Assembly (NCBI GenBank): GCA_034440575.1
Contig: JAOTOL010001621.1
Coordinates: 1,157,001-1,221,000 of the forward strand
From: Imbricaverruca yamaguchii
Taxonomy: Eukaryota > Arthropoda > Thecostraca > Neoverrucidae
Direction: 5' to 3'
Length of the DNA: 64,000 nucleotides
Shown here piece after piece: positions 24,948 to 35,175 of this stretch. Under the pieces are notes generated by a model. The model was not told where the DNA came from and did no database searches. It saw nothing but the letters and a program-made list of their open reading frames with translations. A program made the translations under genes and the position numbers. Each line of letters opens with the position of its first letter. The stretch's first letter is position 1.

Positions 24948-25572
24948 GTAAGTAAAGCGACCCCGCAGCCGGATTTGTGTGGCCTTGAATCGAGTCGTCT
25001 CACCACTGATGTCGTGTGTGCGGCGAAGTTTATCATATTGACTCTGTTGGCTTGACGTTGCCATATGCACACACCGAACCCCACTTTTTAGCCGTATCAT
25101 TTTACATTACGCCTTTTAGCCGTATCATTTTAGCGGCATTTCTTGTTAAGCGATATGCGACTATCCCACGCACCCACCACGGACCTTCGGTACGATGGTG
25201 AATGCGAAATACGCAAGCAGTTTGATCAGTTTTAATACAGATGTTTTTTTAGAACCCAATCAGATTCATTGCCGTAGTCTTGTGGTCATGCAATTACTGG
25301 CTGGTCCGAAGAAGTCGTAGTGCCCCTGGTCCGGTGTGTGACATATCATTTCGGGCGTCGAAACCACTGGGTCGATCTGTGCATCACCTTCCTCGGTAGT
25401 GGGACGGCAATACCGACTGCGAACGCCTATGTCTACCAATGATGGAATGATCGTCATGTAACAATCTAAAGCTTCGGAATGTAATCGACGAGGCATATAA
25501 ATGTGCGGCGGATTTTCGGACGACTGTGCGCAGTCTTGAAATTTCTTACTAGTAAGTAAGTCGGTTTGGATG
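24948..25572. other. Intron B, no recognised feature
   Basis: Spans from the exon B donor to a SINE 3' domain. No coding or structured element is seen. Confidence 0.5.
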
Positions 25573-25627
25573 GGCGCTACATAACCAGTTGCAGTTGATG
25601 CGCCCTTAAGCCCAAATAATCAATCAA
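25573..25627 (+). repeat. SINE/LINE 3' hairpin domain
   Basis: GGGCGCTACATAACC ... GTTGATGCGCCC, followed by TTAAGCCCAAATAATCAATC, is one of the clearest copies of the shared 3' domain and its AATC-type tail. Confidence 0.65.
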
Positions 25628-25735
25628 GTCGGTTTGAAGAGGCTAGGGTTGGAGCGGCAGACTGCTGCCGTCTGCAGTTGATGACCGGCCGGGCCGCTGC
25701 ACGCTCTCCTGACATCACGTGTGCTCGGCCGTCAG

Positions 25736-25870
25736 CACCTGGTGGGCGCCCCGGCCGGCGGCACGCTGCAACTGTGGATCAGCCACAAAGGCGGCGCCTT
25801 CAGGAACGCCATGTTCCCGCCCCACCTGCACGCCATCGACTTCGAAGTGGTGGATGTGTCGGACGACCAG
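25736..25870 (+). CDS. SorLA-like exon C (VPS10 propeller)
   Basis: The acceptor is GGCCGTCAG and the donor GTAAGT. The exon has 45 codons, phase 0 to phase 0. It encodes HLVGAPAGGTLQLWISHKGG and then IDFEVVDVSDDQ. Family members read a similar VQLWVSFGRK and later SEDQVFVCV across this junction, so exon D follows directly. The exon sits between a SINE tail and a minisatellite. Confidence 0.9.
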
Positions 25871-26095
25871 GTAAGTCGTTTAGGCGTTACCACGCCCTCC
25901 CTCCGACCCGGTTGGACATCACCAGAAACTGTGGCTTAGTTTGTGAGTGATTTGGATTTAAAAGCGGTTTGTTTCGAGCCGTTTTCGTCGGCACGGCTTC
26001 TGAAGCCGACCCGCTCCACCACTTGTACCGCTTATTGGATGCCAGTTTCTCCGAAGCCGCCGATCCAGGTGGAAGTTCTTGCGGCACGAATTAAC

Positions 26096-26603
26096 GTGTA
26101 TGCCATTCCACCAGGTAACTGTGAACGTGACGTGTATGCAACTCCACCAGGTAACTGTGAACGTGACGTGTATGCCATTCGGGTAGTGTCGGTACGTACC
26201 GGTAACGTGAACGTGACGTGTATGCCACTCCACCAGGTAACGGTGAACGTGACGTGTATGCCACTCCACCAGGTCACGGTGAACGTGACGTGTATCCACT
26301 CCCCGGTACGTGAACGTGACGTGTATGCACTCCACCAAGTAACGGTGAACGTGACGTGTATGCCACTCCACCAGGTAACAGGTAACTGTGAACGTGACGT
26401 GTATGCCACTCCACCAGGTAACTGTGAACGTGACGTGTATACCACTCCGTCAGGTAACGGTGAACGTGACGTGTGCATTCCACCAGGTAACGTGAACGTG
26501 ACGTGTATGTGACGGTATACCACTCCGCCAGGTAACTGTGAACGTGACGTGTATGCAACTCCACCAGGTAACTGTGAACGTGACGTGTATGCAACTCCAT
26601 CAG
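26096..26603 (+). repeat. 36-bp minisatellite abutting the exon D acceptor
   Basis: Units contain CTCCACCAGGTAACTGTGAA and repeat at about 36 bp (for example 26111 and 26147), with shorter and longer variants, about 14 in all. The last unit runs into the true exon D junction, which reads CTCCATCAG then GTGATGGTGTGCGTGACG. The units therefore look like copies of the acceptor plus the first coding bases of exon D. Each unit carries a CAG acceptor directly followed by a GTAAC donor-like sequence. Confidence 0.85.
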
Positions 26604-26748
26604 GTGATGGTGTGCGTGACGCACAACGGGACCTCGTCCAGCCTGTACGTGTCTGCGTGCCAGACTACCGTGGCGTTCGCTTCTCACTTTCTCTGGAAAA
26701 TGTGCTGGCGCACAGCGCCGAGAAGACCTTCGCTGGCACTTGGCTCAG
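26604..26748 (+). CDS. SorLA-like exon D (VPS10), with apparent frameshift
   Basis: The acceptor is CCATCAG and the donor GTGAGA. The first 17 codons read VMVCVTHNGTSSSLYVS, the family pattern after SEDQ. From 26657 the homology continues in a different frame as VPDYRGVRFSLSLENVLAHS. The family motif of the form GLKFSLSLENVL confirms that frame. The two bases 26655-26656 between the frames imply a one-base loss or two-base gain. Only the second frame ends in the phase (two bases) needed to join exon E. The cause could be a sequencing or assembly error or a real disabling mutation. Confidence 0.85.
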
Positions 26749-27774
26749 GTGAGAATATCTGTTGTGGGCTCAGAATTGGTCAGGGAAGCGTTCGGGGCGA
26801 GAGGATTCTTTGGCGGCATGGCCAGGACGAGAAAGCGCTTCCCCGCGCCCAGCCAGACCTCAGATCGTGCGTCACCTTGCCTGGGGAGGGGAGGAGGTCT
26901 GCCCCCTCCCCTTCCAAGATCTCAGAAGGTGGTACCCACAAAAGTAAAAGGGATAGCCCATAATGGTTTGGAAGAAATTAATCAGAATTTGTGAATTTGT
27001 ACACAAAAATGATGTCACTACGGGTGGGAACTTCTGAGATTACCGATGATGTCGGCTTTCAGGCCCTGGTGGTTCGTGTTTTGAACAATTTCGGAAATGA
27101 CGTGTTTTGAACCATGAAGAAAAGTCGAATCGAAATGACCTTTGAAAAATCTAACTTAAAATGTTCCTTTGTTTTTTTGTTCATGTTTCTTTTCGGGGAC
27201 TGGAAAGAGTGTCAAATTTTAGAAATGTTATTTTTGGAAACGGGAGATCATAAAAATCATGCATTCATACAGATAGGAACGCGTTTTCGCCAGAATGTGT
27301 TCTGCTGGCCCTGCAAGGCTGATAGTGGTTAATTTGACAGAAGCGAATTTCCAAAAATTTCGTCATAACAGTTCTGTTGGTTCTACTGAGATAAACAATT
27401 CGTGACAATTCATGAGCACATCTCTTCGAAACATCCTGACAGCCGCTCAAGGTTGTTTTTTTAGAGGGGACCTTACTTGGCCGGCCGAAGGTCAGTGGTC
27501 TTAAACAACTTGTCCCCAACTTTTTTATCGTTCCAAACAACACAAGTCGATGCAGGAAACAACGCTCGGGTTTTGGCGCACTACCGCTCGTCATTGTTCC
27601 GCCGTCGCTGCAAACCACCCTACCAGCGAAATTATGTTTAAAATTTACGAGAATAATGTCAGTGCAAATCATGGTTTCCGTAACATCAAGGCACGGCGGA
27701 CTTTATCTCTGGTATCACATGTTCGGCGGTTGAGCCTGTGATATACCACGTTCGTCCACGTGAATCACGAACGC
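26749..27774. other. Intron D, no recognised gene
   Basis: Overlapping short ORFs only, with no recognised domain or repeat apart from AT-rich sequence in 27000-27330. Confidence 0.45.
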
Positions 27775-27950
27775 CCCCTCCCTACACACACTGATGCGCC
27801 CTTCCCCTACACACACGCATGTCTGCTCCCCTATGCACACGGGTACGCCTCTCCCTTACACACACAGATATGCCCCTCCACTACACACACGGATACTTCA
27901 CTCTCCTCTGCACAGACAGATGCCCCATGCACACGGACATCGGCCCGTAT
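27775..27950. repeat. Imperfect repeats, about 28-bp unit with ACACAC core
   Basis: A pyrimidine-rich unit containing CCCCTACACACACG is repeated about six times directly upstream of exon E. It adds to the pyrimidine-rich stretch before the exon E acceptor. Confidence 0.65.
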
Positions 27951-27986
27951 CTCCTCGGTGTGTCTGACTACTGCTCTCCGCCGCAG

Positions 27987-28194
27987 CATGAGGCACGACG
28001 GGTTCGTGGATGTGCACCGAGTGAGCGGACTGCGCGGAATCTACATAGCGTCACAACTGCCGCTTCACGGCGCCAACAAGCACGTGACGCCGGCGCACAT
28101 GCGGTCACTCATCTCGTTCGACAAGGGTGGCCAGTGGCGGCCGCTGTCGCCGCCCAGCGTGGACAGCACCGGCGTACCGATCGACTGCCAGCCG
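27987..28194 (+). CDS. SorLA-like exon E (VPS10 propeller)
   Basis: The acceptor is CCGCCGCAG and the donor GTAGGT. The exon begins with one base that completes the split codon from exon D (giving Ser) and ends in phase 0. It encodes FVDVHRVSGLRGIYIAS, then MRSLISFDKGGQWRPLSPP and IDCQP. SFDKGGQW is an Asp box, and HRVxGLxGxYIA is a highly typical VPS10 segment. About 69 codons. Confidence 0.92.
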
Positions 28195-28681
28195 GTAGGT
28201 GGTGTGGCGGTCTGCGACGCGTCCGGTCAGGTGGGGCCAGTGGCGGCGCCAGCCACCACGCTCCGCCGGCTGGGCTGCTGCTCTCTGCTGCAGGTGGCGG
28301 TAGATGTCCGTGTTGGCTCATCAACAACCCGGCCGGGCTCATGGCGGTGACGCCGTCTCATCCGGCCTCCCGCTCGCTCATGTGCTGTGTGGAGCGGTTC
28401 GTGAGCTACTGAGTGAGGCGAGCTGGTGTGGCCTGGGCTGGCAACAGTGTTCGTCAGTCGTGTCCCGTGTCCAGTTTGGTGCCCGTAGCGATCCACTGCA
28501 AGTCGTGACAATTATCCAAATTCGCCAACTATGCCGCAAGCAGTACTGTGCCATCGTGGACTTACGGTTGCATCCATGCTGGCCATGATCACCTATGCGG
28601 CAGAAAACAGGCAGCATAACGTCATGATCACCGTCATGATCATGACTTCGACCGCCGAGTCCATGTCATGACCGCCTGTAA
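28195..28681. other. Intron E, no feature before the MITE
   Basis: GC-rich sequence without a recognised element. Confidence 0.5.
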
Positions 28682-28982
28682 CAGTGTAAAATAATTGACA
28701 TTGTGGCCTGGAAATTCACAGTTAATGGAATTGTGCTATTCTATCCTTGTCTGTGCTTTTTCATCCTTGTCTTAGGTTTTTACCATTTTGCCACATGATG
28801 TGTGGCAGTCATTATACACATGACAGCTAAATAATGTAAAATGCATGTGACTGACGTGAAATATGTGTATTATAACAGCATTCTGCTTTTTTAATCCATT
28901 TACCTTCTTCCAATCTTTCACTATTCCCGAGCAACTTCTTTTTTATCCACACATTTAATGGTTAAGTAATTTTAGGACACTG
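28682..28982 (-). mobile_element. hAT-type MITE, 301 bp, inverted
   Basis: Starts CAGTGTAAAATAATTG and ends GGACACTG, the reverse complement of the element at 20152-20431. The flanks GCCTGTAA and GCCTGTGA form an 8-bp target duplication with one mismatch. It lies in intron E, about 100 bp before exon F. Confidence 0.8.
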
Positions 28983-29085
28983 GCCTGTGACCTCCGACAC
29001 CTAACCGCCTCTCACCTATGACCGCCTCTGACCTCTGGCCGCCTCAAATACCTGACCATTTGTGACACCAGCGGCCGCCCGGCAG

Positions 29086-29271
29086 GCGGACAACTGCTCG
29101 CTGCACATCTCGCAGGAGATGGCGCTGCTCTACCCGAGCACCAGATACGTGTCGGTGCTGTCGTCACCGTCGGGCGTCGGCCTGGTGATGGCCACTGGCG
29201 TCATCGGCACGTCGCTCAAGGGTCACCCCAGCGTGGTGCTGAGTCGAGACGCCGGGCTCACGTGGAGGCAG
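29086..29271 (+). CDS. SorLA-like exon F (VPS10 propeller)
   Basis: The acceptor is CCCGGCAG and the donor GTGAGC. The exon has 62 codons in phase 0 at both ends. It encodes ADNCSLHISQEMALLYPST, then GVGLVMATGVIGTSL and VVLSRDAGLTWRQ. Family members have a conserved CSLH(L/I) segment, then G(L/I)xxATGxxG and an Asp box before the PHYYxxxDHGG motif, which here starts exon G. The cysteine pairs with the one in IDCQP of exon E in the family. Confidence 0.92.
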
Positions 29272-29347
29272 GTGAGCCACCGGCGCCCTCGTCCTCTCGC
29301 TGCAGCCGTCATGTGCGTCCGCCGTCGGTCGCACCTGTCGGACGCGG

Positions 29348-30175
29348 TTGTGGCTGGCCGGTGGCCGGACAGAGGGTGGGCCGTTGGATGACCGTCATGT
29401 CTGGGCTGGATGTCGGTTGTGTGTGGCCGGTGGCCGGACAGAGGGTGGGCCGATGGATGACCGTCGTGTCTGGGCTGGATGTCGGTTGTGTGTGGCCGGT
29501 GGCCGGACAGAGGGTGGGCCGATGGATGACCGTCGTGTCTGGGCTGGATGTCGGTTGTGTGTGGCCGGTGGCCGGACAGAGGGTGGGCCGATGGATGACC
29601 GTCGTGTCTGGGCTGGATGTCGGTTGTGGCTGGCCGGTGGCCGGACAGAGGGTGGGCCGATGGATGACCGTCGTGTCTGGGCTGGATGTCGGTTGTGTGT
29701 GGCCGGCGGCCGGACAGAGGGTGGGCCGATGGATGACCGTCGTGTCTGAGCTGGATGTCGGTTGTGTGTTGCCGGCGGCCGGACAGAGGGTGGGCCGATG
29801 GATGACCGTCATGTCTGGGCTGGATGTCGGTTGTGTGTGGCCGGTGGCCGGACAGAGGGTGGGCCGATGGATGACCGCCGTGTCTGGGCTGGATGTCGGT
29901 TGTGGCCGGTGGCCGGACAGAGGTGGCCGATGGATGACCGTCGTGTCTGGGCTGGATGTCGGTTGTGTGTGGCCGGTGGCCGGACAGAGGGTGGGCCGAT
30001 GATGTGGCCGGTGGCCGGACAGAGGGTGGGCCGATGGATGACCGCCGTGTCTGGGCTGGATGTCGGTTGTGTGTGGCCGGTGGCCGGACAGAGGGTGGGC
30101 CGATGGATGACCGCCGTGTCTGGGCTGGATGTCGGTTGTGTGTGGCCGGTGGCCGTACAGAGGCAGAGTGCAGCC
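29348..30175 (+). repeat. 69-bp minisatellite, about 12 units
   Basis: GTGGCCGGACAGAGGGTGGG recurs at 29361, 29430, 29499 and 29568, an exact 69-bp period, with a few shortened units after 29880. All six frames contain long open stretches because 69 is divisible by three and the unit lacks stops. It fills most of the intron between exons F and G. Confidence 0.93.
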
Positions 30176-30219
30176 AATTTTGACGCCGGCTAAGGTTTGG
30201 GGGCTGAAGTTATGTGTGC

Positions 30220-30341
30220 ATCTACAGGTACTTCTGAGAGCCATTACCTGTGCACACCCCCTATCTACAGGTACTTCTTGGCCGGCATATGTACCCGTTC
30301 GCCGACCTAGCCATTGCCTGTATACATCCCCCTATTTACAG
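30220..30341 (+). repeat. Tandem duplications of the exon G splice acceptor
   Basis: The pyrimidine tract, CTACAG acceptor and first bases of exon G (GTACTTCT) occur three times: exon-like starts at 30228, 30271 and the real one at 30342. The second copy keeps about 37 bp of exon-like sequence. Spacings are 43 and 71 bp, so using either upstream site would shift the frame. Confidence 0.85.
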
Positions 30342-30615
30342 GTACTTCTTGGCCAGTATCTGTACGCATTCGCCGACCACGGCGGCCTGATAGTGGCTGT
30401 GGAGCGCTCCAACGGCGGCACAGGGACGCGCGAGCTGCTCTTCTCACTGGACGAGGGCATGACGTGGGGCCGCCACGTCTTCTTCCCAGAGGCGGTGCGC
30501 GTCTACAGTCTGCTGACAGAGCCGGGCGAGGCCAGCACCGTGTTCCTGGTGTTCTGCGCTCGCCAGGACCGACACAGCTGGATCTCGGTCCGAGTCGACC
30601 TGCGCTCCCAGTTCA
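30342..30615 (+). CDS. SorLA-like exon G (VPS10 propeller, last seen)
   Basis: The acceptor is ATTTACAG and the donor GTGAGT. It starts in phase 0 and ends with one base of a split codon, about 91 codons. It encodes QYLYAFADHGGLIVAVERSN, then LLFSLDEGMTW (Asp box), VYSLLTEPGEASTVFLVF and HSWISVRVDLRSQF. DHGG and LLTEPGExSTVF are hallmark sequences of SorLA/sortilin propellers. The 10CC module expected next was not found. Confidence 0.94.
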
Positions 30616-31152
30616 GTGAGTGCCCTCACACGTTTTGTTCACAGAGCCGACTGGCTTCAGAGCGCCCAGCTGGACTGAAGTTCAGTGTGAAATTGTCTAG
30701 ACGTTGTTTTAGTGTTTGTTGGCTACAGTTGCAGTGGTGAGCGCCCTGCCCCCAAAGGCGGCAGCTGCCAGGCTGTGGTGTCACCACTCCCGCCACCCTT
30801 ACCGCTGCCGCCTGCGTCAACCGTCTGAACCGTGGTCTGGTCCGAGGGGCTGGACCCCCCGGTGTCGTACCCTACCAAAGCAAATGCCATATGTGAAGCA
30901 CTAACCTTGGGATGCAACTTGCAGTTTACCCCACTATGGCATGCCAATTATGTATGGAACTAATAATCAGCTAATAATCAAGGAATAATCAGCTATTTTG
31001 CTGAGGGGAAGCCATGGTTTTTTCTTCTCTGCTGAGCCACACATCATTTATGTCGTTGTCTTTTCCACTGTTTTACTCATTTTACTCATAAACGTAGTGC
31101 AAGCGTTTGCTGTTTATACTCACAGCATTAAGTCGGATTTGAAACAAATATT
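30616..31152. other. Intronic stretch, no recognised feature
   Basis: No similarity to the expected cysteine-rich 10CC module could be seen in any frame. No repeat is recognised. Confidence 0.5.
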
Positions 31153-31230
31153 GGGGCCGTGGTAGCTCAGTTGGTAGAGCATCGGACTCTTGATCGCAAG
31201 ATTGTGGGTTCGAATCTCACAATCGACGGC
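31153..31230 (+). repeat. tRNA-Lys-like SINE head or tRNA pseudogene
   Basis: GTAGCTCAGTTGGTAGAGC is an excellent D-arm/A-box, and GTGGGTTCGAATCTCAC forms a T-arm/B-box. The anticodon region contains ACTCTTGATC, as in tRNA-Lys(CTT). The anticodon stem does not pair and the T stem is extended beyond normal length. The terminal GCCGT and ACGGC pair only with an offset. These points argue against a functional tRNA and for a SINE head like that at 19709. Confidence 0.65.
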
Positions 31231-31399
31231 ATTTATCGAGTTCACCCACGACCAATCGGCACCCTGTCTTCATGGTTCCTCGGTGCCGTCCCGCCTCTTG
31301 AGCGGCGCATTGTGGCACCGTGTTAAGTCATGCTGCCGCCGTCACCACAGTCGTCACTGCAGTGACTCGGACTGTTCCCTCCGGCAGAGCACAGAGCAC

Positions 31400-32935
31400 A
31401 TTTGGAGCAGAGAGGAAAATTACTGGGTTTCGTTTGATGGATGTGGACTTGCTCAATGATTTCATTGCAAATCTGTGCTGCCCTGAATGCCAGGAGTGTA
31501 ATCTCAAGTGTGTATCCGAGACTCAGCGAGGCTGCCAGTCTACACTGAGATACGAGTGCCAGTGTGGGTACTCACAAGCTCTAGGGACATCAAAAGAGGT
31601 ACCAAAGGGAGGCTATGAGGTTAATAGCAGATTCACTCAAGGAATTTTGGCCATTGGGAAAAAACAGGACTGCAGCAGAAATTCTGCTCACGCACTTGAA
31701 CATGCCTCCCCCTGTAAGTGTGAAAGCATGGGAAAAGTATACAGACAGGATTCACTGAGCCTTGCAAAAATGTGTCAAAGAAATCCATGGCAAAAGCAGG
31801 TGAGGAGTTGAAGAAAGATGGTTGTGATGTTGCTGTTTCGGTTGATGGCACATGGCAGAAAAGGGGATTTTCCTTAAAAAAATGGTGTTGTGACATGCGT
31901 CAGTGTTGCAAATGATCTGACCTGCAAAGTCCTTGATGTGGAACTGCTCACCTCCTACTGTCAGGCTTGTGCACTTGCCAAAACCAGAATGTCAGGTGAG
32001 GAGCTCAAGGAAAGGATGGCAGGCCACAAGTCTGATTGTACATCCAATCATGATGGATCAGCTGGCTCCATGGAGCCGAAGGGAGCTCTAGCAATATTCA
32101 GACGCTCTGAAAAGACACATGGGCTGAGGTACACCTCTTTCCTGGGAGATGGTGACAGCAAATCATTCAAGACAGTGAGTGAAGCAGTCCCTCCTGTGTA
32201 CGAAGAAAGGGAAATAGAAAAGCTTGAGTGCGAAGGGCACATTCAAAAGAGAATGACCAATCACCTAATGAAGAAGGTCTCTGAGTGCAAGAACAAACAA
32301 TTCACAGCAGATGGTGGGAAGAAAGTGAAAGGTATTGGTGGACAAAAGAAGCTCAGTAAGTGTGCCATCGCCAGAGTGCAAGGTCACAATGGTGCTGCCA
32401 TCAGAGACCACAAAGGTGACCTAAGCGGAATGAGGAAGGCTGTTTGGGCTATCTACTTCCTCCGCAGAGGTGAGCATCAAATGTGTGGCACATGGTGCAC
32501 AAAAGATGAGAAGGCAAACAAGAATGCACTGCCTTCATACATAATGGATAAGATCAAACCTGTGTTCAGGAGTCTGGCAGCCCCAGATCTCCTACAAAAG
32601 TGCCTGCATGATGGACTCAAAACACAAATGAGTCCCTCCACAACATCATCTGGACCAAGTGCCCCAAGGAGGTGTTTGTGGGCAGAAAGAGGCTAGAGAT
32701 TGGTCTCAATGAGGCAGTGATCCAGTATAATGATGGAGAAACTGGAAAAGTAGAAGTGTTCAATGAACTGTACCTAGGTACTGGATACTACACATCCATA
32801 GGAATGATCAGGCGGGACAGGAGTCGTGTGCTGTCGTCACTGGAAGAAAGTAGCAAGAAAACCAAGCAGAGGAGGAAGGGCAAAAGCCTGCAGAAGAAGG
32901 CGGATGAAGCTGACTACAATCCAGGAGGCTTCTAA
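31400..32935 (+). pseudogene. Mutator-like (MULE) transposase, multiply frameshifted
   Basis: Fragments in changing frames match the Mutator-like transposase family seen in many invertebrates. They include a Cys-rich N-terminal part (CCPECQECNLKC), VAVSVDGTWQKRGFS near 31828-31877, KVLDVELL, HGLRYTSFLGDGDSKSF near 32120, LECEGHIQKRM, DLSGMRKAVWAIYF, and FVGRKRLEIG with a C-terminal part to 32935. Frames break near 31690, 31775, 31880 (a run of A) and 32635. An in-frame stop lies within the 31700s. It is a dead copy lying in an intron of the receptor gene. Terminal repeats were not identified. Confidence 0.8.
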
Positions 32936-34539
32936 CAAGTAAGAACTGACTTAGATTAGCAAATAAGATCACGCTAGAAGTGTAAATTTTCAACATTAAT
33001 TTTAGAGAATCACTTTTTTGAACATCATGGCTTGATTATTTTCGACATTTTTGAAAAAGTTGTGGTCAGATTGGCTTGAAAATTTCCAGATGTGTTCTAA
33101 AATGATGTTGCTTGGTCCTAAACCTCTTAATTTAAGATTGTATTGATTAGTAAACTGACCAGCTAGGTATTAAGCTCAAAACTGTTGTGGGCACGGGCCT
33201 TTTTCTCGATTTCCTAGGAAATTAGACTGTCATATGACTATTTGGTATAAAGAGCAACTTTTTTTTAAAGGTTTGGGACCTAGCTTATGTGGTTGTAAAC
33301 AGCTAGCAAACATTTGAGTGTAAATGCCACATTCCTTTTGCAGGTATGCTTCAAAAACTGGAGGGTGACTTTCGGACGCAGCGCACAGCGCCATCTGGAT
33401 TTTTCATGGCCTAACGCAGTTTTATAGAAAAAATGATTGTTCCATAGCAATTGCATTGGGGTCAAATATATTATTACAAAGTATAAAAGAGTTTGGTAAA
33501 AAATGAAGAATTTGGGTCTCCTGGGTACAACCTCCCCTTAATGCCATATTCTACTGTACAGGAGACACCAGCAATTTATTATGGTCAAGTCTTAACGATA
33601 TTTAAGCAAGTTATCTTGTGATGTGTAGTTCGTTTTATTATCAAATCATTTCACCCTGTCACTGTCCTCAAAGGGAAACTGAAGCAATTAGCCACGAAAC
33701 TTTTTGCACTAAAAATGCGTCATACAGCTTCTGTGCAATGTGCTGAAATTTCCAATGTTTTAGCTAAACGAAAATCGTAGGTGATTCATTTTGATATCAT
33801 CTTAAATAATTGCTTCCATGAAGTTTTAACCCTGCCATTTTTTTCGACTCAATTCCAGTACGTGTGTCCCATTGCCACCTTGTTTATCTCAAATGTAAAT
33901 CTTCATGTTCTACATGAGTAAATGAATTTTCCTTGGTCTGAAACAACTCGTCATAAAATCAGCTGACTTCTGATGCCATCTCGAACATTTTATGATCACT
34001 TGCCCTTCCATTTTTTAACTATAAATTCAAATATTTTTTTTTAACATGAAGCTTTCAGGCATTATCGAGGTTATGGCACGGCTCCATGCACGCCAAGCGC
34101 CAACGTTCACTGTCCAGATGACGCGTAGAGCCGCCAAGCGGCGACACGGCAAACAATGCAGTTCCGGCCTTGACCATCACCAAACAACATCGGCTCTGCC
34201 ATGCCAAAATTGTTAGGTTAAATTAACGGTTGTAAATACATTCTTTCCAATAAAGTGCATCGTCATAATGCATTTTACTTGCTATATTTTGAAGTTCATG
34301 GTTGTGATCTTGTGTAGCCTTCACGTGAGCTGATGTATTCTCGCGGTTCGTCAATGAGTCGTATGTCACTCGTTGAAATGTATGTGATAATGCGTTGTAG
34401 CCGAAATGTAATGCGCGTTGCCAGACTTCATTGTATCATTGTATCATTGTAATCATTGTAATGAGTCATTTTAAAAGTATTTCCATGTATAATCATGCCT
34501 TACATCAAACAAGCACTAAACCATCTAGTTTGTTCATGT
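32936..34539. other. Noncoding, no feature identified
   Basis: AT-rich sequence after the transposase remnant. Part of it is probably the 3' flank of that element, but no inverted end was found. Confidence 0.4.
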
Positions 34540-35175
34540 CGCATTTAGACGCTTTTGTCCATGTCGATCTTATATCGCTCCTTGATTCGGTCCAGACTCC
34601 ACTACGCTTGTTTGTCTGCGATGGCCCAGCTTTGACCACAAAACGAACGCTGGACGCAGTACACCATACGGCGCTCCGTACTATCACTCGTGCCTTTCGC
34701 ACCCCACCGACTGTCAATCTGTTGGCGGAATGCAACGAACCATGCTTCTCTATGTGTCAGAACCTCCTCGGCATGTGCTATGCATTTGAGTTGCGTCAAT
34801 TCCCAAATCACCCAACATACCGTTCAGTGTTTTCGCGAAGCACTGTGGGTATGTTCAGAAGACGGCCTGCTGGCTCCGCTCTCTGCTAGGATTCATGCTC
34901 TGCTCGTGGACAGTGATGTAAGAGTACGCGGTGTGATGCGCGTCGAATCGATAGAAGTCCCTCCCTGGACCGACCTCACCAGATATTGGCGTATCGCTGT
35001 CAAGTCTCAAGAACTGCGAAGTCGTTCCGAGGAATTTAGACTTGAACACAGCATCGCTGAGTCAATGTACATTGGCGAGTTTGGGCCTAAGTTAAATAGT
35101 AACTATTCCCCTGGCGTTTGGTGAGCTGCATGACCGATGTAGTCGATGCGCCCCTAAACCCCAACGACCAATGTT
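34540..35175 (+). mobile_element. Jockey-like LINE 3' fragment ending in the shared 3' domain
   Basis: Broken frames encode a LINE segment after the reverse transcriptase core. It has LIRSRLHYAC near 34575, then LDAVHHTALRTITRAFRTPP and NLLAECNEPCF near 34650-34745, and later VRGVMRVESIEVPPW at about 34920-34970. This order (thumb, then the linker before an RNase H domain) is known from Jockey/R1-group elements. The RNase H part is missing. At 35127-35175 the fragment runs into GCATGACCGATGTAGTCGAT plus GCGCCCC, the same 3' domain as the SINEs. Confidence 0.65.

Noticed and set aside
25943..26687. Repetitive ORFs on both strands in the 36-bp array
   Set aside because: Products of the intronic minisatellite next to exon D.
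29262..30244. ORFs of 246 and 311 codons
   Set aside because: They are the two strands of the 69-bp minisatellite in the intron between exons F and G.
31153..31230. Functional tRNA-Lys gene
   Set aside because: The anticodon stem does not pair and the acceptor pairing is offset. A similar degenerate head is found at 19709, so a SINE head is more likely.
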